A stretch of 64,000 bases of DNA from Stromatinia cepivora (GCA_014898415.1 RCTD01000010.1:1674001-1738000), one strand, 5' to 3'; numbered from the stretch's first letter, positions 1 to 11,275 are shown. Notes: generated by a model from the sequence alone, not told the origin. Made by a program: numbers and translations.

Positions 1-3000
1 TTCCGCCAATTGACGCCACAATGGATGGACGAATTGTAGATGCGGAAACCTGGTATAAACGCTTTTCTGATATGGGTCTCAAATTTGGACCCTCATTCCA
101 AGGTTACTCGGATATCCGTGCCGATCCAGTTAAGAATGTGGCCACAGCCAAGTTGGCCTTGAATACAACTGCAGGTATGTTCGCCGGTGGCGAGTCGGAT
201 TACCCTATTCACCCGGCTTCTCTCGATCTTGTTATTCGCCTCGGGCTTATGGCCTGCAACGGCGGTCAAGCCGAGATTGGCAGTGTCCAACTTCCTATTC
301 ATCTGAATCAGATGCGATTCAAGCTCAACAGCATGCCAAGCCAAGATTGGGCGACTGGTGTAGCAAAGGGCGAGCTGCGTGGCCTGCGTGGCGCTTATGC
401 TCAACTGCAAATGCTAGGAGAGGCAGGCGACGTCATTCTGGATGTGGACAACATGCGCTTTATCGACCTAGCCAACGAACAACAATCGTCATCTGCTGAG
501 ATCCGGGCAAGTAAAGCGTATTCTAGCCCCTTCAATCGTCTTGTTTGGAGACCTGATATCAGAACACTGAGCAAGAAGCAATATAGCTCGATGTTTGGTT
601 TCTCTCAGGATAATGCTGCAACCCTTGATCAGCTCTCGAAGTTCTTCGACTTGATGGCGCACGCCAATCCCAATCTCCGGATTTTACAGCTCGGGGCTAG
701 TGATGGCAGTGAAAGCCTGGCAGTTTTGAAAACTCTCACCGGTTACAATGGCATCAAACGCTACAGAGAATATCTTATTACTGATGTCTCGGACGATCTG
801 CTTCCCGTTTCAAAGCCTGAGTTCCGTGACGTTAGTTATTCCGTTCTTGATCTTACAAAGAGTCCATTGGAGCAAGGTTTACAGCCTATCTACGACATTA
901 TACTGTCAGTAAATTCTGTACATGTCTCTCCAGATATGCAACGTGTTCTAGAAAACTGCAGAGGTATTCTCAAGCCGGGTGGTAAGCTTGTACTGCTTGA
1001 GCCCAGCGACAAAAACTGGGACGAAGCCTTGCTCAAATCAGGATTTAAATCCGGTTCAGAGGCTATGATAGAGTATAATAGCTCTATCATCACCGTTTCC
1101 ACCCGATGTAGCACAACAAAGCAGCCAGATGGAAGAACGCAAGTTGTACACCTTCTCCACGGCACCAATGGAGCACCAGCACTGCTTACACAGCTAGCCC
1201 AGACATTCGAACGACGAGGAGTATCTACCAAAATCCTCCCATTCGATCATGCCAGAGAAATCTCGCCGAATTCGCGCGTAGTAGCATTTCTAGACGGAGA
1301 AAACCTTCTACTTGGTGCCGATCAGCAACGTATCGGGCTCTTCCAACATCTTGCCACCCATACTGCTAGTATGGTCTGGCTTACATCATGTGGTATTGTC
1401 AAAGGTCGCAATCCAGATGGGGCCTTTGTATTGGGGCTGTTGCGGACATTGGGCTCTGAAAATCCAGCTGGCGAATTTGTTGCGATAGATATAGATGCTG
1501 ATAATTATCAACCACCTGCCGAGGAGCTTGAGGATTTGTTGCGTTGTCTAGTTGACCAAGAGCTCGCCCTATATGCAGAAAGTGGCGACAATGGGGTAAA
1601 TCGTGAGTTTGCCTGGCAAGATGGCTGTTTGTGGATTAGTCGAATCGTGCCAGACGGCGAGCTTCAGGGATATTCCGAAACCATGATATCTCCGGGTGAC
1701 CACGAACTGGAGGTCGTACCATTAAGCAGCCGAGGTCCTATACGAGCGGCTTTTGGGACACCGGGTATCTTGACGTCCTTGTACTTTAGGCCGTACTTAG
1801 AGCTGTTCCAGCCTCTGCCGAAAAGTTATATCGAGGTCAAGGTGCTCGCTGTCGGGCTTAATTGGAAAGATCTGGGTCTCTGCACCGGTCGATTCGACCA
1901 GAACAACCTCTCAAATGAGTACTGCGGCGTCGTAGTCAAAAGAGGATCCGATGTGAACCACGTCGAAGTTGGTGATCGTGTCTACGGAATGGGCAAGGGC
2001 CATTTCGGAAATTATACCCGTGTCCCAGCGGCACTCACACAAAAGCTTCAGCCTGAGATGGATCCTGTTGAGGCTGCTACAATGCCATTAGTCTACATGA
2101 CTGCAGTATATGCTTTTGAGCATGTTACTAGACTGAGAAAGGGCCAGAAGGTACTAATTCAGTCCGCATCCGGTGGTCTCGGGCTGGCAGCTATTCAGCT
2201 TGCGCGTGCGAAAGGCGCTGAAGTCTTTGTAACCGCCGGTACTGCAGAAAAGACTCGTTTCTTGACCGAACAGATGGAAATTCCTGCTTCTCACATATTT
2301 TCTTCACGAAATCCCGTAGACACCAAACGCATGATCCCCGCAACCCAAAATGGTGGATTTGATGTGATTCTCAGTAACTCGCAAGGGGATATGCTTTATG
2401 AATCTATCAAAGCACTAGCACCATTGGGGCATTTGATTGACGTCGGTCGCTTGGACGTTACGAGTTCTAAGAATATAGCTTTAGAACTCTTTCAGAAGAG
2501 TGCCAGTTTCACATCCTTTGACCTGGGGCTCGTTATAGAGCGTGACGTTGAATTCAGTGGAGAATTAATGCAGTCGGTGGACGAGCATTTTAAAGCAGGA
2601 CGCATCACACCTATTAGGCCATATACAGTTATGGATATCTCGCAGCTTGACCAAGCACTGCTGCACTTCTCCAAGGGCACACACATTGGAAAGATGGTGA
2701 TATCCTACCAGGATCCCAGTTCCACAATCAAGACCCAAAAATCCGTCACCCCTGCTCAGTTTGATTCAGACGCCCGTTACATTCTCGTCGGTGGCTTGAG
2801 TAGTCTTGGCCGGTCCATTGTCAGGTTCATGAGTGATCGTGGCGCTCGGGACTTCGTGGTTTGGTCTAGAAGTGGTTCAAAGAACTTGAGTCCGGAAGCC
2901 AAAGCCTTGATTGATGAACTAGCAGCTAAGGGTGTACACGTGCATCCAGTCACCTGCGACGTGAGCGATAGGGAGCAAGTTATGCAGGCAATACAAGACG

Positions 3001-4043
3001 CCAGCTATAACGGCGCTGTGCGTGGAGTCTTTAACTTTGCTGTCTCATACCAGGACATCTCGTTCGACAAGATGACAGCAGAGATGTTTCATAAAGGTAT
3101 GGCAGCAAAAGTATTAGGTACCAAAAATCTACACGAGGCCACGGCTTCATTGCCTCTGGACTTTTTTGCAATGATATCCTCCTTCGGAACCGTTTATGCA
3201 TTTCCCACGCAGAGTACTTATCTGGCAGCGAATAATTTCTTGGACTACTTTGCCCGTTACAGAAGGAGATGCGGACTACCCGCATCGACCGTTTCTTTGG
3301 GATTCATCAGCGATCTGGGTGCCTTGACTCAAGATGCAGTCACTGTCAACCTTTTTGCACGCACTAAAGGTCAGACTGTTACTGGTAGCCAGGTCTTGCG
3401 CATGCTGGAGCCTGCCTTTGTGCGCAGGAGCGACGAGCCTAACGTCCTTCAGCAATGGCTTGGACAAAATGAAGATCCTTTATCAGAAGCCAACATCGTT
3501 ACAGGGATAGACCCAGCCGTCCTTGCCTCAATGAAAAAGGAAGAAGCCAAATTACCCAAAATGCTCTCCGCGAGTGCTTCAATACCCAGATGGTATCACG
3601 ATGCCCGTGTCTCCGTAATGATGCGTGCTTTGGACGACGCATGGCGACACCAGGCCGGAGACGATACAAAAATCGCGCATGACTTGAATTCTACTACCGA
3701 CAAATCCCCAGCTGCGCAATTGCATCAAAAATTCCAAGTTTTGTTGAGAAAAACTAGGAACAGCGATAACGAAATGAACGCGGCGGAATGCCTCAAGGCA
3801 GTTACGTTTGTCGCAGACGCGATACGTTCGACGGTGGCGGGTATGCTCTTCATTGATCCATCGGCTGTGAAAGGATCGGCCACAGTAGCAGAGCTTGGTA
3901 TTGACAGTTTGTTGGCGGCCGAGTTTCGGAATTGGCTCCATAGTGCATTTGGAAAGAATATAAGCATGCTGGATTTGATGGATGCAAGAACGAACATTTA
4001 TGCAATCGCAGAGAAGATTGTGAATGAGGCAGCGATGTCGTAG
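1..4043 (+). CDS. Highly reducing polyketide synthase, 3' part (5' end outside window)
   Basis: C-terminal part of an iterative type I highly reducing PKS, which builds a reduced polyketide chain. The frame is open from base 3 with no stop before the first internal ATG at 21, so the gene starts upstream. Numbering residues from that ATG: the second half of the dehydratase with HPASLD near 63; a methyltransferase-like fold near 215-345 with a weak motif I (LGASDG); an enoyl reductase near 575-900 with the NADPH loop SASGGLGL near 711; a ketoreductase near 915-1110 with VGGLSSLG and the Ser/Tyr region ending STYLAANNF; and an acyl carrier domain with LGIDSLLA (phosphopantetheine Ser near 1297). 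The stop TAG follows the ACP, so there is no thioesterase or reductase and the product must be released by another enzyme. The MT region lacks most of the usual N-terminal helical lid and is probably inactive (inference). KS and AT lie outside the window. Confidence 0.95.
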   Translation, partial: PPIDATMDGRIVDAETWYKRFSDMGLKFGPSFQGYSDIRADPVKNVATAKLALNTTAGMFAGGESDYPIHPASLDLVIRLGLMACNGGQAEIGSVQLPIHLNQMRFKLNSMPSQDWATGVAKGELRGLRGAYAQLQMLGEAGDVILDVDNMRFIDLANEQQSSSAEIRASKAYSSPFNRLVWRPDIRTLSKKQYSSMFGFSQDNAATLDQLSKFFDLMAHANPNLRILQLGASDGSESLAVLKTLTGYNGIKRYREYLITDVSDDLLPVSKPEFRDVSYSVLDLTKSPLEQGLQPIYDIILSVNSVHVSPDMQRVLENCRGILKPGGKLVLLEPSDKNWDEALLKSGFKSGSEAMIEYNSSIITVSTRCSTTKQPDGRTQVVHLLHGTNGAPALLTQLAQTFERRGVSTKILPFDHAREISPNSRVVAFLDGENLLLGADQQRIGLFQHLATHTASMVWLTSCGIVKGRNPDGAFVLGLLRTLGSENPAGEFVAIDIDADNYQPPAEELEDLLRCLVDQELALYAESGDNGVNREFAWQDGCLWISRIVPDGELQGYSETMISPGDHELEVVPLSSRGPIRAAFGTPGILTSLYFRPYLELFQPLPKSYIEVKVLAVGLNWKDLGLCTGRFDQNNLSNEYCGVVVKRGSDVNHVEVGDRVYGMGKGHFGNYTRVPAALTQKLQPEMDPVEAATMPLVYMTAVYAFEHVTRLRKGQKVLIQSASGGLGLAAIQLARAKGAEVFVTAGTAEKTRFLTEQMEIPASHIFSSRNPVDTKRMIPATQNGGFDVILSNSQGDMLYESIKALAPLGHLIDVGRLDVTSSKNIALELFQKSASFTSFDLGLVIERDVEFSGELMQSVDEHFKAGRITPIRPYTVMDISQLDQALLHFSKGTHIGKMVISYQDPSSTIKTQKSVTPAQFDSDARYILVGGLSSLGRSIVRFMSDRGARDFVVWSRSGSKNLSPEAKALIDELAAKGVHVHPVTCDVSDREQVMQAIQDASYNGAVRGVFNFAVSYQDISFDKMTAEMFHKGMAAKVLGTKNLHEATASLPLDFFAMISSFGTVYAFPTQSTYLAANNFLDYFARYRRRCGLPASTVSLGFISDLGALTQDAVTVNLFARTKGQTVTGSQVLRMLEPAFVRRSDEPNVLQQWLGQNEDPLSEANIVTGIDPAVLASMKKEEAKLPKMLSASASIPRWYHDARVSVMMRALDDAWRHQAGDDTKIAHDLNSTTDKSPAAQLHQKFQVLLRKTRNSDNEMNAAECLKAVTFVADAIRSTVAGMLFIDPSAVKGSATVAELGIDSLLAAEFRNWLHSAFGKNISMLDLMDARTNIYAIAEKIVNEAAMS

Positions 4044-4770
4044 CATACCTGGAAGTATGAGATACCAGAAGAATTTCTCCTGTAAAGATTATTTCTGAAA
4101 TGTCTAGAAGTTATACATTCACAAATGTTTGATACTTGCATGTGCTCAAATCGTGGAGATGTAAGATATGATGAGTTAACCTTACTTTACACCGCCTTTA
4201 TTTTGCCACAAATGAAATGGTTCTTCTTGAATTGCAATTAACCATTATTTAGACAAGAAACCACAGCCATTATCTCTTTCTACATATGAGGAAATCATTG
4301 AGAACCTTGGAGAAGAAGAACGCACTGAAAACGTTAGTTCGCAGGTTGAACCAGGAGAGGGAATCGAGTTGGTTGAGATGAAGGAATAGATCTATGCTAC
4401 GGTATTTACTTCAATAGATAAATCCAAACCCAAACCCAAATACTTTGTTAGTTTTGTGTATATCCGTATGCCACAGACCTTAATCAAGGGGAAATCGTTC
4501 GATCAGAAGTAAACCCTAACCCGTTGTGAAGTTGAGGCTTAAAGGGATGATAGAAATACTGAGGTTGCAGGACAAAGATAACGTGGAATATTGTTACCAT
4601 CGTCATTAACAAGCTAAATATATCAAATTAAGGAGAGAACCAATATCTAACCCAAAGGCAAACACAAGCCCGTTTATAAAATGAAAATTGACCCTTACAA
4701 ACAAAAACCAGATCCCTATTCTCCTCCGTACACAGAAAATTGCCTCTTCCAATAATGTCTCACTCTTTGC
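4044..4770. other. Intergenic, downstream of the PKS
   Basis: No coding signal that I can support. AT-rich, with presumed 3' UTR of the PKS at the left. Nothing repeated stands out. Confidence 0.5.
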
Positions 4771-5190
4771 TTAAGCCAATTCCTCAAACGTGAAAAGCTC
4801 CATCGATTGCATGTCTGCAGCCTCAAAATGGCCATTGAGAAGATACTTCTGTATCGCCAACCTTACAATATCTCTATACCATTTTAATCTAGTATTTGGA
4901 TAAGAAATACAACACTCTGGGCACTTAAAGTAAAAGAAAGATTGATATTTAAAACTTATAAAATATAACTTGAAGGGCGAATGAAAAGTTGGATATTGCA
5001 TCAAAGTTTCTTCTACGAATAATCGGGATTCGCATAACCCAATAATAACATTGAAATATCGAAGATTTGTATAATTCTTTAATTGATTTAATACATCAAA
5101 GATATATAACTTACAACAATATCCTATATCTGGAAGTCTAAATTTCATATCCTGAAAATCAATAATAATATTTGTCATTACACTTACCAT
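4771..5190 (-). CDS. Orphan open frame or gene relic (139 codons)
   Basis: A minus-strand frame with no family I recognise. Its C-terminal 45 residues (around LKWYRDIVRLAIQKY and the ending FTFEELA) look like ordinary globular protein. The middle is rich in F, Y, I and N, as chance frames in AT-rich DNA are. No intron or partner exon could be placed upstream with confidence. It may be the last exon of a decayed gene. Confidence 0.2.
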   Translation of the reverse strand: MVSVMTNIIIDFQDMKFRLPDIGYCCKLYIFDVLNQLKNYTNLRYFNVIIGLCESRLFVEETLMQYPTFHSPFKLYFISFKYQSFFYFKCPECCISYPNTRLKWYRDIVRLAIQKYLLNGHFEAADMQSMELFTFEELA

Positions 5191-6015
5191 TGGATAACCG
5201 ATGAAAGAATTGGGGTCGATGTTGAAGTTATTTCTCTTGTAGAAAACTAATACAGCTGTTTAGAACAGAAGTTTTGATATCATCCATCTTTGAAGCTTCC
5301 AGTTGTACCGTTCGTCTCTTGCTCTGATAAGTTGTGGCGAATCGATTATCACATTATCCAGTATCATATATCAGATCTCTGAAGGAAGATGTAGCTCTCG
5401 CTATGGCTTACCAAGCCAGAAATGTTGTTTTGTTCTGAAATTAAATTAGTCTTTTTCTTTTCCTGTTCACAATTTTGTTTGACTTACAAAAATAACCTTC
5501 TATCAGTTTCCCATAGCAGAGATGCTTCAAACTATAATGATACTTTCAACGTCTGAAATGCGAGCAAAGCAGAGTTCAATTGAGCAGAATCCTTCTCAAT
5601 TTTCTGTTCTATCATTTCCACCCTTTTCATTATCTTCTCAATTGTGAAAGCTAGTTTGAGCTCTTTTTATTTTTCTTGTTTTTACTCCCTAGAGAATAGG
5701 TTTTATCCTTAAAAGGCGAAGCTTTTCCTCGTCCAACTGATCATGCTCCAATCGAACTATCGAAGACAATGCCTCAGCTATATTGACCAAAATCTGCTTT
5801 GCCGTCCAGATCTTAAGACCTCTGTATTCCAAAGTTATTCGGCGTGACCTTAGGGCTAATAACAATAAGACCAATTCCGACCACCCATAACTTTAAGGCA
5901 TCTGCTCTACCTCCTGATATAACTCCAATGAATCACATTACCCTCCAGCAGAAAAGCATCACAACAACAATTGAACTTAATACTCGCAACTTAAAAGCTT
6001 CTAAATAATCTCCAG

Positions 6016-6320
6016 TTCTGTACCTCAAACACAAAATTGAAGAACTGTCAAAAGAAAATGGCCGCTTGCGCCGTGAACTCCAACACTTTCGAAAATGTTG
6101 TAATATTGATCATGGATTTCGTAACAGGGTCTACGAAGCATATAAGCAACTTTACTTGATGCAGGCATTTGGTTCCGATGCCCACCAAATCAATGAAGTG
6201 ATGCTACAAATACAAGGAAGATTCGACAATTGGAGCAAGCTACACGACAAGGCCCTGAAATCCCGGTCTGCATTTTATGGAATCAATGCTAGTATTGCCC
6301 AGGAGGGAGGTTTTTTTTAG
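6016..6320 (+). CDS. Coiled-coil exon fragment, hypothetical
   Basis: An open stretch begins just after a plausible 3' splice site (ctccag, ending at 6015) and runs to a TAG at 6318-6320. It has no in-frame ATG at its start, so it would be an internal or last exon. The translation has a charged heptad-like start (KIEELSKENGRLRREL) followed by a helical segment with VYEAYKQLY. This resembles short coiled-coil proteins of unknown function that are common in Leotiomycetes (memory, unverified). The upstream exon was not found, so it may be a remnant. Confidence 0.3.
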
Positions 6321-7283
6321 GCGGTGAATGTTGATACTGTGGTTATGAGGGAGTCTTCTCGGATTGTCTGGAAAGAATATAGATGGCTTCTTTTGTTGTC
6401 AAATGTAATGGGTATGGGAGATTTGAACTCTTTATAAAGTGGGTAGTGACGTCCTTGACGCAATCATATGGCATGATGATAACTGTATCTTCCCATCTAT
6501 CAATAAAGAACTTCTTCCTCATACGCTCGAAATAATTCCCTTATTTCCTTCAATCCACACCTTCAATATTCAGCTTAACCAACCGGTCGAGCTCTTCAAA
6601 AAGAATCTCCCACTTCCTTCCCAAGCTTCCTTATGGACTCGTTTCTCTGCCTTCTTATGAGTCAGATATCAGAAATCAACGTAAGGGTTGCCTCACCATA
6701 TATGAGATAATAACTTACTACTAGTATCTGACAAAGATATGAAATTGAATAACTTCTTTACTCCAACAAACCCCACTCTCCCCCCCCACCTCTCCTCAAA
6801 ACTCATTGTCATGTTTTGTTTCCCATCCACCCTACCTTTTGTATACTTCTAGTACATATTTCGGATGATGAGAGGGTCTCTAGTTGATGATAGAGTGCGT
6901 GGGAGAGGATAGTTCGAAGAGTTACGGAGTGATGGAAAGATAGAGGGAGGTGTAGGCGAGGTAATGGTGGCAGAAAGTATTAATCGTTCCTCGTGAATAG
7001 ATTTTGAGATATGTGAGAGGGTGCGAGAGAACCTCCAACTCCTTGAGTTCTACGGACTGGCGTACATCAAATTAGCCTTCGGGATGCGAATGTAATGGTA
7101 GAAGTGATAGTGTATAAGTGCAAAGGTGATGTGGATGTTTGATCTCTGGAAATGTTTGGTGGTACCTTGCTTGTTTGTTAATATACTTTTTGAGATGTGG
7201 TATTATACCACCAAAGGATACCTAGTTTACCTTTACTAACACTGCTATATGTGTTGAAGCTGTGCAGTAGAAGAAGGGAGTGG
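6321..7283. other. Intergenic
   Basis: No supported gene. A short frame at 6439-6660 has no recognisable content. Contains a C-rich run near 6778-6790. Confidence 0.4.
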
Positions 7284-7858
7284 TTAATCTCTTGGCCTTT
7301 CACTAAACGCCCTCGCCCAAGAGCATGTTTGATAATGATGATCATGAAAGGGACATAGTTCTGTGAGATACTTCATCATAGTGTGGTCATCTGTAGCTTG
7401 CCAAACTTGGAGCATTCGAAGGAGTGTAAATTCAAAGATCTTTAGTAGTATGAGTCCATGTTTCAAATGGGGACGAAGAAAAGAATCTGGGTTGATGTTG
7501 ATTCTGTTGAGTCGCATGTGAGATATAATTTCATCTCTGAGACATTCATAATGATTTTCTTTCGGAAGATTCTGCAGTTTGATTTTCAAGTGAGGGAAGT
7601 CTGAAGTGTGCAGAATCCAATCTTAATCATAGTTAATATACGAAGATATAACCAAAAGGGGATAGTTTTCTTACAAAAGTTCAACCAGATCTCCTTGATC
7701 TCTATATCAGGAACATACCTTTGTGTATATTTGCGAATAAATTTGTAGGTTGGTTGTGTAGAATCGCCAGGATGATGACGAAGAGGATTCTTCATCTTTT
7801 CCTGGGACTCAGCAGTTCTTAACCTAAATATTAACTTATGCATTCTTTCACCATCCAT
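7284..7858 (-). CDS. Hypothetical protein, two exons, 166 aa
   Basis: Minus strand. Exon 1 is 7675-7858 and exon 2 is 7284-7600. They are joined across a 74-nt intron (7601-7674) with a canonical 5' site GTAAGA and a 3' site CTTCAG, and the frame is kept exactly (501 nt, 167 codons with stop). The protein is basic and mostly helical, with no signal peptide and no family I recognise. The frame is open for about 60 nt upstream of the chosen ATG (back to a TGA near 7920) without another ATG, so an upstream exon is possible. The good splice sites and coherent joined frame support a real or recently real gene in an otherwise empty region. Confidence 0.45.
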
Positions 7859-9330
7859 GCTCCAGTAAGTTTGTAAATACTTAGGTAAGAAATGAGTTTT
7901 CCGATAAATAAAGAAGCTTCAACAGGGATTTTGTTGATTCTTTATATAAATCGAACAGATAAGTACTCTGTATTCATAGGTAATGATAATATTGACTATC
8001 TTTTTATCATTATAATTGTCAGAAGCCAAGTAGTCATAGTGTATGCTGCTTTCCGCTAGTAATCATTGTACCTCTATTGTATTCTAGACTACGGCAATAC
8101 TCTTCTCAAATGGCACCCTTTCCCTTCATCCCAAAACTCTCATCGGCACGCTTCCGTAGATCGAGAAATCCAGCGAATCAATCACCGTTGATAGGCTTGT
8201 ATTTCTCTCGGCGTGCTACGGAAATATGCGATGGCTGAATATACTAGGTATTTGAGTACCGCGTCAAGTGGGATGTTAGTTGGGAAGCTTCGCGTTCGAG
8301 GTATTATGAGACCTTGGTGTAGTTTTTTTTGTTCTCCCGGAACCATTCAATATGTGCGTATGCATGGGTCGATGTCAACCCTCAAACTTTTGCGATTCCT
8401 TACGGTTCGGTGGCAGTAATTTTCATGATATTGATAATTTCCTAACTAACAATAAACAAACACGTGATAGTTTTCAAGTTACGGGCGGCCGACGGAGCCG
8501 CGGAAGATAATTATGCGTAAGTAAACATAAGACATAAACCCTAAAGGACCTTAAAATACTTCCTATACGGACTTCCGAATCCTTCCTAAAAGAACCCAAA
8601 TTTATATAAAAAGAATATCATATATATATTTATTAAACAAAAGTCAACAAAGCAGACTCTTAATATTTGAAGAACAATATATATAGAAAAATCATATATT
8701 CCGAATTCAATAAAAATGAACTATTGTTACTACAATTACAACTTATATAATCGATAATTAATTATTTATTTATTATTAACCTTACTCATTTTTTGAATTC
8801 TTTTTATTCAAATCATTCACTTTATCATTATACTACAAAAATCATATTTATAAAGAATATATTCATTTTCAAATATTTATAAATTTAATTTAAAACTAAT
8901 AATTTTAGTTTAAAATTAATAATTATTAATTCAAATTTTAAAAAATTAAAGAGTATAATATTTTTTATAAATATATTAATTTTGAAGATCATTAATTGAA
9001 AAATATGAAGTTCATTTTGGACCCATTTATCCTTCCAATAAGATAATTATGATCTTTATTTTTACGAAAAACCATGAAAAGTATGCAGGGGAAGTATTTC
9101 TAGCTCCCTTAGGGAAATAAGGTAACCTTGATGAGGCTTATTTTTGGTAAATACTCGGTCATGTGTTTGTCATAGTATAAAGGTACAAAAGGGTTCATGA
9201 GTATTGCAAACATACATTCCATACTTTCTTTGTTCAATATTGAAGTTACCAGTGAGGATTTCTCTGTTTCTGTTCTACTTCTTTAGGTCGTATATTGACG
9301 GTTTTGTGCTAAGTATCGACATCCAAGATA
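7859..9330. other. Intergenic; very AT-rich block 8520-9060
   Basis: No supported gene. From about 8520 to 9060 the sequence is dominated by A and T with long runs of TTTATA/AATTTA-like words, markedly poorer in GC than either flank. This could be an eroded, RIP-like relic of a transposon, but I see no terminal repeats or coding trace. The frame at 8213-8419 has no recognisable content. Confidence 0.5.
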
Positions 9331-9708
9331 ATGGTGCGAACAGTCGAAGCCAAACGAAAGCTTCGTGAGACAGCTGAGCAAATGGTAATTTGGATATCTG
9401 AATCTTATAATTGATTAACCTTTCTAATTCCTTTATAGATAAGCAATCGACAAGATCTCAGATTAGCAATTGATGAGGTTGCGGACGTCCCTACTGCAAT
9501 GAATTATGTTACTGGAGGTGATAAGTCAGGTGATATTTGTGGTGTGGTGATAGACAAAAAGAGTGATGAAGGATATGTACAATTGTTTCATGGAACATTG
9601 ATTGCTACTGGACCTAGTGAAGATGGCTATGAATATATTTCTATTCCGAATGGACGAGGATTTGTTGTTTATGGGTCTAGTGCTGTACTGTACATATATC
9701 ATCAATGA
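9331..9708 (+). CDS. Small hypothetical protein, two exons, 107 aa
   Basis: Exon 1 is 9331-9384 and exon 2 is 9439-9708, with a 54-nt intron (GTAATT ... TTTATAG). The joined protein starts MVRTVEAKRKLRETAEQM and continues into a Gly/Asp-rich beta-like region ending SAVLYIYHQ. No signal peptide, no known family. The +1-shifted frame across the stop stays open to 9783 and reads like a natural continuation (INEAWKAFEEITPFHHF), so the present stop may come from a small indel that shortened a protein of about 130 aa. Confidence 0.45.
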
Positions 9709-9884
9709 AGCTTGGAAAGCTTTCGAAGAGATAACACCATTTCATCACTTCGTAAATCCATTCGAAACTGAGTACATTCCGTGAATCTATATCCCACAAT
9801 AGAGTAAAGGTCCTGCCTTCCTAAATCTTGGACCGAGTCACAGCATGATCCTGAGAAAATCGTGATAAAGTCTGTGATTACAAG

Positions 9885-10783
9885 TTAGCTCATTGCACTG
9901 TAAGGTTCGTTGGTATTCTTACCTTTAAAGCGATTATATGTTGATGTTATGTTGGGTACACCGAAAGACTGGTTAAGAATGTCACTTTGGGGTCCGCAGG
10001 ATATGTATGGACCTTCTAGTCTCTGTCGTTTTGAGGTCGGGAGAGATGGTAGAACAGTTGTAGGTAAGGCCGGAGCGCCGAGATCTTCTGCACTTGGATT
10101 CGAATGAAAGGTAACATCGATATTGGTAGGATATATAGCAGGAGCTAGTGATGATATAGAGGAAAGTTCTGAAGTGTTTGGCACCCCAAGATAAACAGAT
10201 ATATCAGGAAGAGACGTGCTTGTTTCGGCCAAAAAATGCTTGTACTGCGGCACATCTTCGAGAATCTTTGTATGATGGAAATAACTTTGAAAGGTAAAAG
10301 GTATCTTGCAATATCCTCCAGATGGTAGTTTCGAATCCCGCGCAAATCATTCAAAGTCAATCTCAAAGCAGCTTGAAGAAATGAACCAGGGGGTAGCTTT
10401 TTTATGAAATCCTGGATATCTGTGTCCCCAGATATAGCTGCTTCCGCGTATCGCAATTGAAAGAATCCTCGACAATCCTTCTCGATACGTTTGGAAATCT
10501 GGAGTCTTTTCGTAATTTGATGGTATCGCTTCGTCTCTCGGTATTTTCGATTGATTTGTTCATAGGAATTGATCATAGTACGGATTATACTGTCAAGCCC
10601 CAATTCAGATAATACTCCAGATGCAATATCGATCACGATTTCAAGGATAGTTGCATCAGTGCAACGGCTTGAACACGGCTCTGTCATTGCAATTGGGTCT
10701 AAGCAAAACAGAAGAAGAAGGCGAAGAGTATTCCCTGATATGAGCAGGTTATGGTTGTCGTTCCCGCTCTGAGCTGAGATCAA
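9885..10783 (-). CDS. Hypothetical protein, about 285 aa, probable two exons
   Basis: Exon 1 (10286-10783) encodes a helical, basic region with NSYEQINRKYRETKRY. Exon 2 (9885-10244) encodes a Ser/Pro-rich tail. A 41-nt intron (10245-10285, GTTATT ... CGCAG) restores the frame exactly (858 nt). It is short and its 5' site is weak, so a frameshift between the two frames is the alternative explanation. The protein has no recognised domain. The first residues contain a hydrophobic stretch (LRLLLLFCL) not typical of a clean signal peptide. The true start may be the ATG at MTEPCSSRC instead. Confidence 0.4.
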
Positions 10784-11160
10784 GATAGATGATTAGTGAA
10801 TTGTTTTTCCCGGGGAGGTTGGCTTGAAGAATAACGATTGTTAGATGGGTTCTTGATTGATTGTGGTTGGTTAGGAACCTCCGGAGCTTCTTAAATCTTT
10901 TGGTGCGGAATGATGCGATGTGGCTGCTATATAGATGGAACATCACACTAAGGCAACTGATTCGCAATTACTTTCTATTCAAATCCAAAAAGTGAACCTA
11001 ATTGATCTCAATGCCTTCATTAACTTCAGCTGAGTGTAATATACCTTCCTTTCACTTCAAAACATTATGCGAAAGCTCTACCGGCGACAATGTACCTTGA
11101 TATCAGGTACATTAAGCTTCCTCATCTTCTATATATTTACAACTTGTTTTTCCACTCTTC

Positions 11161-11275
11161 CATCTCATCCATCTCATCCATCTCATCCATCTCATCCATC
11201 TCATCCATCTCATCCATCTCATCCATCTCATCCATCTCATCCATCTCATCCATCTCATCCATCTCATCCATCTCA
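11161..11275. repeat. Minisatellite, 9-bp unit CATCTCATC, about 13 copies
   Basis: Nearly perfect head-to-tail copies. Because the unit length is a multiple of three, the array is open in more than one frame. On the plus strand it reads as Ser-His-Pro repeats in a frame from 11067 to 11528 and as Ile-Ser-Ser repeats in the neighbouring frame. No other evidence of coding was found around it. Confidence 0.95.
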
